The notes under the pieces: generated by a model | The model's input: the letters and a program-made list of their open reading frames with translations, nothing else | Told to the model about the DNA's origin: nothing | Database searches by the model: none | Part shown: positions 56,053 to 64,000 of the stretch, one piece after another | How positions within the stretch are numbered: the first letter of the stretch is position 1 | How the letters are laid out: every line of letters starts with the position of its first letter | Translations under genes and position numbers: made by a program | Source of the DNA: Diaporthe sp. PMI_573 | Taxonomy: Eukaryota > Ascomycota > Sordariomycetes > Diaporthales > Diaporthaceae | Direction: 5' to 3' | Assembly: GCA_021399435.1 (NCBI GenBank) | Contig: JAJTUP010000107.1 | Location: forward strand, 1-64,000 | DNA: 64,000 nt

Positions 56053-56373
56053 TGTCACGGCCAGCACGAGATGCAGCATGGGAGCTGGGTCTATTGTGTC
56101 ACAGTCCTGGCTCCCTACGCTCGGTCCGCAGCGGACCAGGATATGGGGGATGCCCAACCCAGAGGGTTGGGGTCTGATTACGTGAGCCGCTGGCTCGATA
56201 AAACTCCGCACCCTGTCCTGATAGCTGTTTCGTAGCTCTTCGAGCTACGTCTTGTCAACAGAGCCTGTGCCTACCGAGGATAGAGCCTGTACGTAGTAAA
56301 TAGAAGACCTGCCTGATCATCCTGACTGCTCGACGTCCACCTGCCCGGGAACCGCCTGCCTGCTATCGTGACA
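56053..56373 (+). repeat. 5' LTR of a Ty3-like retroelement, 321 bp
   Basis: Starts TGTCACGGCCAGCACG and ends CTATCGTGACA, so the ends are TGTCACG/CGTGACA inverted repeats. It is followed by a short leader and then a gag start codon at 56406. Its first bases resemble the solo LTRs at 6.8 and 32.0 kb (TGTAACGGCCAGCA), so the families are related. It contains the palindrome GGTCCGCAGCGGACC at 56123-56137. No 3' LTR was found. Confidence 0.8.
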
Positions 56374-56405
56374 CTACGTAGCTCCCACCCTTGGACGTCG
56401 ACACC

Positions 56406-57416
56406 ATGTCGAACCGCCCGCAGCCGCCTCTGAGTACCGACTCCCCGGAGGAGTTGGCTCATCATGTTGCCGAACATGCCTCCGACTGGATGATGTACTT
56501 GCGCAACCTTAACCAGTACACATCTACGCTCGAGGAAGAAGTCTCTTCCTCCCAGGTCGAGACCCTGAGCCGTAACGCTACGATTGCTTCCCTGCGCTCC
56601 GACCTGACCAAGCGAGATGGGGTGATCAGCTACCAGAAGGACCAGTACGATGCCGCCCAGAAGGAGGTCATCCGCCTTGAAATTGAGAAACTGCAACTCC
56701 TGAATGCCGCCACACCCGCTGTACAGACTCCTGCCACTGAACCCGCTCCTACTGGTCCCCGTGTTGACCGAACTGCAGATGCTGCACCGGGAGCGACTCT
56801 GCCTACTCCTGTCACAAGTACCGGTTCTGCCATCCTCAGCGAGAAACTACCTGACCCAAAGAACGTTTTCCACACCATCTATGGGCCTATCATCAGACAA
56901 TTGCGCACTGCGTTGGCCGCGGAGGCCTTCCTATCCCAAGTAGAGAGTGCCTTCACGGCTATTGTCCTTCAGAATCGTGAGCATAAGCTGAAGGCTGCCA
57001 CATCTCACGCCCGCTATCTGAGGCTGATTGGGTCGGCAGCTGCAGACATGAACCTAACCGGGACATGCGTTTTTTGCCTCGTGAGGCGACCGATCTTCAC
57101 TCTCGACTGTCAACATCAGCTCTGCTCCTGCTGTATTATCGCCAGCGGCGCAACATCTCGAAATGATACCTGCTCGTTATCAACGTGTCCCTGGTGTGGC
57201 AAGGGTAATGCCCAACTGTTCTCATTACAGCCACCGACCGCCGGATGCAGGATCCTAGACTTGGGCACAAGCTCAGATTTAATCAAGACGTGCTCGTTTC
57301 TCAAGGGGCTTCACAGGAATAGCATTACCGCCCTACCACTGCGGGACTATTTCGACGTTGTGAGATGCGATGAGGCGTCTACCCTACTCCTTGTGGTTAA
57401 CGTTATTAATACATGA
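56406..57416 (+). CDS. Chimera: gag N terminus fused in frame to a patatin-like phospholipase N-terminal part
   Basis: A single frame runs from the gag ATG (MSNRPQPPLSTDSPEELAHH; an in-frame ATG at 56391 is also possible). Residues 1 to about 150 are a retroelement gag N terminus with a coiled coil (LEEEVSSSQVETLSRNATIA) and a Pro/Thr-rich linker to SEKLPDPK. The frame then continues VFHTIYGPIIRQLRTALAAE and a Cys-rich RING-like module (CVFCLVRRPIFTLDCQHQLC ... CPWCGKGN), then LQPPTAGCRILDLG and LPLRDYFDVVR, the start of the patatin fold. The patatin oxyanion GGG and the GxSxG nucleophile motif are not conserved (CDEAST in place of GTSSG). No hydrolase activity is expected. The LTR upstream could drive it. 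Confidence 0.75.
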   Translation: MSNRPQPPLSTDSPEELAHHVAEHASDWMMYLRNLNQYTSTLEEEVSSSQVETLSRNATIASLRSDLTKRDGVISYQKDQYDAAQKEVIRLEIEKLQLLNAATPAVQTPATEPAPTGPRVDRTADAAPGATLPTPVTSTGSAILSEKLPDPKNVFHTIYGPIIRQLRTALAAEAFLSQVESAFTAIVLQNREHKLKAATSHARYLRLIGSAAADMNLTGTCVFCLVRRPIFTLDCQHQLCSCCIIASGATSRNDTCSLSTCPWCGKGNAQLFSLQPPTAGCRILDLGTSSDLIKTCSFLKGLHRNSITALPLRDYFDVVRCDEASTLLLVVNVINT

Positions 57417-58055
57417 GTTAGCTCGACTTCACCCGATTTACACATGTTTGACTGCGATCTCCCGGCCACTTTCGAGCCCGAAGTACGGCACCTTTGAGCA
57501 ATGATATTATTATACAAAATCCATCATTATAAAGTACGAACCCACAAACAAGGGCTGTACGGAATTCCTAACTTTTGTAAGTTTCCCGCGGCTGAACTTG
57601 ACACTCCTCGATCTTGGGTGCAAGACAGTTGCGAATATGATTAATGGAAAAGCTCCAGAGAAGATCCGTCGGTTATTTAACATAATGAACGAATTTACGC
57701 CTGAAGAGGGGCGTAGTCACTAATCAGATGGGGTCGGAGGCAGTAACGTAGCCGTGGTGGAACGTACCGGAGCTTGGAAGCATTACCGTCTGCTCACAGC
57801 TGCCAGTCCAACCAACCTTAGATAATTGGCATGGGACGCGGCCCCCAACCCGAAGATGACCCATATGAAAGCTGGGAACATATTATAGGGGAAGGATACC
57901 CTGAAGCCATTTTGTGCTCATCTTACAATCTCTTCTATGTGAGAATTCACATTTCACAGAATAGACGGTCAATGACCTGTCACTCTGATGTTGGAGAGCC
58001 TGTAGCAGCCACCTATACTTCGTTTTGATTTTGCTCCGACGGCATCGCATCCGAT
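57417..58055. other. Intergenic, upstream of GEN1
   Basis: No gene recognised. A small plus-strand frame 57831-58028 (MGRGPQPEDDPYESWEHIIG) overlaps the likely GEN1 promoter and is not convincing. The remainder of the patatin gene is not present. Confidence 0.5.
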
Positions 58056-60430
58056 ATGGGTATCAAAGGGTTTGTTTACGCTCCTCCAGCCTATGCTGCT
58101 CCTCCTGCAGGCAGGTATCAAGCACGCCGTGGCTGACCAAGACATCCAGCATTTACAAAGAGATCGGCACCGGCAAGCGGGTATCCTTGTGCAAGCTCGC
58201 TATAAATCACCTCGAGAAGACCGGTCGACCACTCCGCGTCGCTATTGACTTTGCGATATGGTCATTCCAGGCCCAGGCCGCCCGGGGCGGCGCAAACCCG
58301 GCGATCCGCACCCTCTTTTACCGTCTGGTCCGCCTGCTGTCCTTGTCGATCGTCCCCGTCCTGGTATTCGATGGGCCCAACAAACCCTCGTTCAAGCGCA
58401 ACAAGCGCTCCCGCAGCCCCGGCGACAGCGTGTCCGTCGCAATGGCAAAGCGCCTGGTGAAGCTGTTCGGGTTCCACATCCACGACGCCCCCGGCGAGGC
58501 CGAGGCCGAGTGCGCCCTTTTGCAACAGCAAGGCGTCGTGGATGCCGTCTTGTCCGAGGACGTCGATACCATCATGTTCGGCTGTACGCTTACCCTGCGG
58601 AACTGGTCCTCAGAGGGGACGCAGGCTGCAAAAACCCCGACGCACGTGTCTGTCTATGATGTTCACGAACTGAGGCAGGGTGAGACCGGTCTCGACAGGG
58701 AGGGGATGGTGCTTGTCGCCTTGATGAGCGGGGGTGACTACATCCCCGAGGGAGTACCGGGCTGCGGCATCAAGGTTGCGTGCGAGGCTGCCAAAGCTGG
58801 GTTTGGCAAAAGGCTGTGTCAGATCAAGCGATCCGATCGGGACGATCTGGTCAGGTGGAGGGAGGATCTGACAAGGGAGCTGCGGACCAACGAGAGCAAG
58901 TTCTTTCGCACCAGACACAAGGCCTTGACGATACCGGACGAGTTCCCAAACATGGAGGTATTGAGATATTATACCCATCCGGTCGTGTCACGGGTTGAGG
59001 CGGTGGAGCGGTTGAAGAGCGACCTTCCATCCAGGAGGGAGGTCGATACTGCTGGCCTACGAGCTTTTGCGGCTGAGACGTTCGACTGGATCTACAAGAT
59101 CGGGGCAGTCAAGTTCATTCGGGTCCTAGCACCGGGCTTGTTAAACCAGGCCTTGATGGATCTCAGCAAAACGCAGCTGGGACCCGACGACCCAGACGTC
59201 CGCGAGCGCTTTGAGGCGAAGCTGGTCAAGTCGATCAATATGCGACGAACGCATTTCAGTACGGATGGGACACCCGAGTTGCGCATCTCGTACATTCCCA
59301 ACGATGTTGTCGGTCTAGACCTGGATGCCGAAGCGGACGAGGTCACGTCCACGTACGGAAGGTCAGGCCTGGCGCTCAACAGCGACGACGAGGCCGACGA
59401 GCAGGTCGAGAATGCGGAAGGAGGACCGAAGAAGATTTTCGATCCCCTCCAGCCTGACCTCGTTTGGGTCCCCGAGATGGTAGCAAAGCTAGGTGTGCCG
59501 CTAGCAGTGGAGGATTGGGAAGGGAAGCAGAGAGCCAAGCAGTTGGCGAAGTCGACCAGAAAGGTGCCGGCTAAGAAGCCCCGGAAGAAGGCGTCAGACA
59601 TGCCAATGGGAGCGCTTGATCGATATATCAAGCATACGAAGGTCATGGCACAGTCACAAGAGCAGCCTGGCATACAGACATTACTGTTGTCATCCTCGCC
59701 CCCGCTACGGCCAAAACAACATCTCATGTGTCCCACGGAGTCTTTTGCAACGGCCGTGGAGCAAGAAGAGGGCACCAAAAGCCGAGAGTTGAAGGACAAG
59801 CCCTCCAAAACCTGCAAAATGATGAAAGAGAAAAGGGATACAGCAGAGTTGTTATCAGACACCAACCCTTGGACGATTACGAGCTCGCAAGGAACACCAA
59901 AGGCCTCGAGGACTAGAATGGCAGCCTCAGAGGCCATACTCATTTCATCCAGCCCTGTGGAATCAAGACGCTCAACCAAAATCATTTCCTCAGAACCTCA
60001 CTCTGCGACAGGCTCCCCGCGGCCTCCACCTTCTCCGACCTCGTCTATCTTAATCAACCCCCAGAGTTTCCAACAAAAAGATAACCTCTTCAATGCTGGT
60101 CGCAGCCCCGCAACGTTCACAGCGACAGTCGAAGTGAACCAAGGCCCACGGAAACACCACCTCCCATCAGACGAGTCGCCCAGGAACCCAGCTGCCAAGC
60201 GCACGCAGAGGATCACAGTCTCATCCAAGCCCAGGCCAGAAAAACTCCCATGGGGGCCAGCCTGCCATGGCCGCGCCCACCAGCCCACCGCGGCCCAGCC
60301 CTCGATAAAGAGCTTCGGTAGACTGTCCGAGACGATGGGCAGGAGCAATGTCATGCCCGCGGCAAAGCGGCCATCGCCGCCGGCGCGGCACGACCCGGAC
60401 TCGGACGACGAGTTCAAGGACGAAAAATGA
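58056..60430 (+). CDS. GEN1: GEN1/Yen1-type Holliday-junction resolvase, 764 residues
   Basis: Exon 1 is only 58056-58069 (MGIKG, last codon split), followed by an 80-nt intron (GTTTGT..CAG, 58070-58149) and exon 2 to the stop at 60428-60430. The intron is needed to give the family start MGIKGIYKEIGTGKRVSL. The XPG/FEN1 nuclease fold is complete: Asp38 (AIDFAIW), Asp79 (FDGPNKPS), Glu121/123/125 (GEAEAECALL), Asp142/144 (SEDVDTIMFG) and the helix-two-turn-helix (GGDYIPEGVPGCGIKVA). The long C-terminal half is low in structure with basic patches, as in GEN1. It resolves four-way junctions in late mitosis and is probably nuclear. The length and the intact catalytic set suggest a functional core gene within this repeat-rich region. 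Symbol assigned by family. Confidence 0.92.
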
Positions 60431-61703
60431 TAATGCTTTTTCCACTATTTGACGGTGATTCTATAAGGCTTTTGCAATAATACATATTCAATCTTTTGAG
60501 AATTGGCATAAAACGAAATAGGAAAGTCATCTTGAAAAGGGAATATGTAGGCTGACGCCAGCTCCCAACCCTGCTGCGTGAACAAGCCAAGAGGCTTGCC
60601 AAATGAGTAACTACGTTATCAGTGGTGACAGAAGAATAGGCCATAGTAATATCAAATGCATTTTTGTCTTTATATGTCCGCAGTATATGTTGCCTGGAGA
60701 AGTGCCGGGTCATTGGCGAGCGTCGTGCGCGGTGTAGATCGTGGTCTACCGTTCCAAAGTCCGTAGAATCCATGGGTTATGACCAACGACTGGAAAGTGT
60801 GTGCGCTCTTAAATATTATCGATAAAGCGTATTTCTGAGTATTTGGCTAGGTATGGATGGTCTTGTCCTGAGTTTTCTCACATTCTGAAGTCTTCTCTAC
60901 CCTTCTCATATCGAATCACTCAAGGCTCTCTCTGGCCTGCTAGCTTCCAAGTTTCTCGCTCCAGGTCAAGCGTCCTTCTCCGGCCAGGTCATGGAGAGGC
61001 TCAAGACATCATCCATACCCAAAACCGAAGTTTCAAGGATACACTGGCCAGCATAACCTTCATCCCTGATATACCATTCGACCGGACGCCATGTTTTTGA
61101 GCAGGACTCAAGGGAAGGAAGATTATTCTTTCTGAGCCTTAGGACATCGGGCAAAGAGCAAGAGAACACTGAGCACAGTACTTGAGAAGACGAAAGAAGT
61201 AAGCTGCTAAAGGTACTACCTGATGGTACGGGCATTCAAGCAAAAAGTAAAGGCTGACGTTGATTTAGGATAACGGTAAACACTTAATAAGTTCAATTAT
61301 ATTTTTATTTTTGTCGCTAAGAAATTGCATCTGGAAGGGCCCGCGTCCCTATTTTGAGTATTACCTTAGCACGTCTATTATCTCCTGATAGCCTCTTGAC
61401 ATTCCAAATTCCAATGCTTTGATGTCAAACTCCCCCCTGATTTGCACGTTAGCATTGTTTCTTAGAAGGGATGTCACAACAGCAATCCGGGCTGATCCCA
61501 GTTTAGAGCTCTCACCCGACCATTACTCCCATTCAATGAATTAAGGATAAGTAGTTTAATAATCCGGATTGTAATACTTTAATATAGTTAATGGGAATAT
61601 AGAAAAGTTAGAGCCCTAGCGCCTTAGCCCATCGAACTCCTCATTTAGGAACTCGAGTAAAGGTACAAAATACCAAACCGATATAACCGGCGTTAAGCGA
61701 AAG
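60431..61703. other. Intergenic, no gene recognised
   Basis: Short frames on both strands (60414-60773 and 60966-61235 minus) look non-coding. The last 200 bp are AT-rich. Confidence 0.5.
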
Positions 61704-61711
61704 GTGCCTGA

Positions 61712-62620
61712 CAGGGTAGGGAATCAATCCACGACTTCCACGGTATTGATCAATATATTGACTTCAATCCACGTCAACGTCAATCCACGAGACCTGTTTT
61801 TATGTAATCAATCCATCCACCGGTGGGGGCTCGTGGATTGAGATGTGGATTGACGTGGACGCTAGTCAGGGGTATGGGCGCCCTGATATATTTCGTTAAT
61901 ATTTGCTATGTATCTCTGCGCAAACACTAACACATCTAATCAGGCAATACCTCGGACGCGTTCTGACACGTCGTGACGCGTTATAACGACTGAGCCCAAA
62001 ATGTCTCCTCATTTACTTGATTCATACGGTCGGTGCACCTTCAATCTCGAGATGGCGGACTTTCCTTTTGACCCTAAACTACCGACCAACAACGACGGGC
62101 ATGCCGAGGTCCCTCTGCCTAGTCTGGATCCGGACCCCGAAGTCCGCCAGCCTTCTACTTGGGCACCAACAAGTGATGAGGAGCGGAGGATCTTCCGCGT
62201 CTGGAAAGGATTCACGCTGGCCGAGCGCAGCAAAGATACCCTATCATGGGTATGGAATTACGGAGTCGAGATTCAATCCAAAACATCCCGACGATGGATC
62301 TGTATGCCATGTGCGCAGGCATTATCGAAGATGTCGATAACATACTGCTTGACGATACAGCGCTGGAGGAGTCTGTTGAACGGGCTTGTTCGGATGAATG
62401 TGAGGAGTGAGGCAATCTACAGGTTCGGCGGTAGCTTCAAAAATTGCCCGAATAGGAAACCCGATTTAGTGCGACAGGGGTCTTCCACGGGTTCAATATT
62501 ATGGACATCAATCCACGGACAGCCCTGTGGACATCAATCCACGAGCATTCTGCTGAGTAAGCCGTCAATTCAATCCACAAAGTCGGATATTGACGTGGAT
62601 GGATTGATTCCCTACCCTGG
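61712..62620 (+). mobile_element. Non-autonomous hAT, 909 bp, TCAATCCACG repeats, perfect 8-bp duplication
   Basis: The termini are CAGGGTAGGGAATCAATCCA at 61712 and its complement ending at 62620. Both flanks carry GTGCCTGA (61704-61711 and 62621-62628), a perfect 8-bp target duplication. Subterminal repeats are TCAATCCACG/CGTGGATTGA (61720-61860 and 62500-62610). It is an internal deletion derivative of a full hAT, since both ends of the transposase gene survive. Confidence 0.95.
62001..62390 (+). pseudogene. hAT transposase remnant: N-terminal BED part joined to C-terminal tail
   Basis: From the ATG at 62001 the frame encodes the typical N terminus and the first half of a BED-type finger (LSWVWNYGVEIQSKTSRRWI, CMPCAQ). 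It then crosses to the C-terminal acidic tail in a different frame (GIIEDVDNILLDDTALEESV, stop near 62388). The finger's His pair, the whole catalytic core and the dimerisation domain are deleted. The in-frame continuation to 62627 reads only through the subterminal repeats and is not a real product. Confidence 0.8.
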
Positions 62621-62628
62621 TGCCTGAC

Positions 62629-62855
62629 GAGGCCGAACGACTAGGCCGCAAACACCGCGGGCTCGGTTGCAGAAATTCACCCGGTAGGCTCGAGGTTACT
62701 ATCGTAGTATTTCACGCGCTTCGGAACTGCGCATCCGGCAGGGTCTGGGGTTTCCTCTCGCGGGCGTTTTAAGGACGCGGCCGACATGCTCTGGTCCAAG
62801 TAGTAGCCATGACCGCTCTCCCACGCGGAAAGACGACAGTCTGCCACCAACGACT
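62629..62855. other. Spacer between the hAT and the dynamin fragment
   Basis: A minus-strand frame (62901-62677) has a KRPREETPDPAG stretch but overlaps the dynamin coding strand; no family was recognised. Confidence 0.4.
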
Positions 62856-63285
62856 GCATTTTTTCGATCCCAAGGGATCGACCATTTTGTTTCCCTCCCA
62901 CAAATTATAGTCTGCGGCGATCAGTCATCAGGCAAAAGCTCTGTTTTGGAGGCCATATCTGGTGTTTCCTTGCCCGTGAAGAGCAACCTTTGCACGCGCT
63001 TCCCCACTGAGCTTGTCCTGCGTAGGACGTCTCATGTTGGCGCTCGCGTTTCCATCGTTCCACATCCCTCCAGAAGTGAATCCGAGAGCCACACTCGCCA
63101 GCTTCGAAGAAGAATTGGAGGATTTCGAAGGATTCTCAGCTCTCATAGATACCGCCAAGTGTGTCATGGGTATTTCGACACGCGGCAAGACCTTCGCAAA
63201 GGATCTGCTCCGCGTAGAAATATCTGGGCCGGATCGTCCTCACCTTACAATTGTTGATCTTCCGGGACTCATCCACTCCCAATAA
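62856..63285 (+). pseudogene. Dynamin-like GTPase, N-terminal fragment, frameshifted
   Basis: Plus-strand pieces spell the GTPase start: GIDHFVSLPQIIVCGDQSSG with KSSVLEAISG (G1, P-loop) and CTRFPTELVLRR (G2). After a frameshift near 63070 the sequence continues as SFEEELEDFEGFSALIDTAK and LLRVEISGPDRPHLTIVDLP with GLIHSQ (G3). It stops at 63283-63285 immediately after G3. G4 and the helical stalk are missing. Fungal dynamin-like genes of this type are often multi-copy, and several are linked to membrane remodelling; this copy is dead. Confidence 0.85.
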
Positions 63286-64000
63286 TCATTCTCACAGCGG
63301 AACTTTGCTCCATGGACTCCTCTCATTGGGGCCGCGAACCTGCTGTTTGGGACGCCGTCTGGCCGAGGTAGAATTGAATGGCGATTCTTTCTAGTTAGGA
63401 GAACTCTTCTCCTTTTTTTCCCCTAGTTGGTTATTCGAATTATCAAGGACTTCACGTTCTTCAAGTTCATCAACCTCCTTTCCAAGGAGACCTCAGAAGG
63501 AAAGGCTCCTACAAATTCAGGAAGAGAAGGAAGGCACGACGTACTGAGTATCGGACATCAGAAGTCCATGGGTGCTGTGATTCACGGCTACATCGGCGTC
63601 TAGCCAGTCGAAGCGGATGTCTTCCATGGAGATACTGTACAGTACATGCAGCGAACCTTCCGAGAGAATAATTTTGACGGAACTCAAAGGTGAAACAGAA
63701 TCACTGCCATAACGACTCCGCTGGCGCCATGCTGTTTCCCAGGTCTTCTATGGACTTCCCTGGGTGTCTATTGGCCCTCATTTGACTACGTACTGTAAGA
63801 CCCAAATGTACAGTACTATATGTACTGTACTGTAAAAGGACAGTACATTAAGAATGCACTGCGATGTGAATAAGCCTTGCCACAATTAATGTACTGTACT
63901 TCTCGAATGCGGTTCCGGAAGTAATATTTTCAGGTCCTTAGCGGTGTATGACCGCAAGTTCGGTGATTGGGAGCTGTCCAACACGGCGCTATTTTTACAA
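63286..64000. other. Window end, no gene recognised
   Basis: Contains a TACTGTACTGTA-rich simple repeat (about 63795-63900). No continuation of the dynamin fragment was recognised. Confidence 0.5.

Noticed and set aside
59092..59985. Long minus-strand frame inside GEN1 (297 codons)
   Set aside because: It is the antisense shadow of a well-supported conserved gene on the plus strand.
1..64000. Starship captain (DUF3435 tyrosine recombinase)
   Set aside because: Looked for in the translated frames; no frame showed the recombinase pattern, so a Starship is proposed only from cargo remnants.

Overview
This window looks like a repeat-rich, gene-poor stretch of a filamentous ascomycete genome (Pezizomycotina, most likely Sordariomycetes). 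The grounds are short GT..AG introns of about 50-80 nt, Clr5-domain, NACHT, F-box/LRR-like, DUF3723 and patatin-type genes, and fungal hAT, Fot/pogo, MULE, Copia and LTR elements. The species is not identifiable by eye. No database search was run, so family names rest on motifs recognised in translations.

Layout. 0-13.9 kb is almost all wreckage: the 3' end of a Fot element with a zinc knuckle, a broken hAT abutting the P-loop of a NACHT (NOD-like receptor) pseudogene, pogo and MULE remnants, a solo LTR with target duplications, orphan ORFs, a ~300-bp foldback of 22-bp units, and an internally deleted Copia element. 13.9-16.7 kb is a hAT element with an intact 762-codon transposase. 17.8-24.5 kb holds three intact metabolic genes: a five-exon cytochrome P450, a four-exon SDR (dihydroflavonol-reductase type) and a ToxD-like zinc-free enoyl reductase/alcohol dehydrogenase. 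26.2-31.3 kb is a nested stack: F-box pseudogene, hAT end, complete 2,985-bp Fot element, LTR inside that element, then a pogo fragment abutting a truncated C2H2 transcription factor gene.

32-37 kb has a second solo LTR, an aldehyde dehydrogenase with one in-frame stop, a hAT remnant and an intact FAD-dependent monooxygenase-like gene. 38-41 kb holds an epoxide hydrolase fragment, a DUF3723 remnant and an unrecognised broken gene. 43-44.6 kb is a Clr5-domain gene. 45-49 kb is largely unrecognised. 49.3-51.6 kb is a hAT with an in-frame internal deletion beside another hAT end. 51.8-53.4 kb is a GH32 invertase/inulinase. 56-57.4 kb is an LTR plus gag reading in frame into a patatin-like gene. 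58.1-60.4 kb is the conserved GEN1/Yen1 Holliday-junction resolvase. 61.7-62.6 kb is a 909-bp non-autonomous hAT with a perfect 8-bp target duplication, and 62.9-63.3 kb a dynamin-like GTPase fragment.

How it fits together. The intact genes (P450, SDR, enoyl reductase, FAD enzyme, GH32, GEN1) are islands among transposons. NACHT, DUF3723 and patatin genes are known cargo of fungal Starship giant transposons, and all three occur here as fragments, but no tyrosine-recombinase captain was seen. The most unusual features are the family-specific subterminal repeat arrays of at least six hAT families, a zinc-knuckle module bracketed by GGTCCGC-N-GCGGACC palindromes, and the LTR-gag-patatin fusion.
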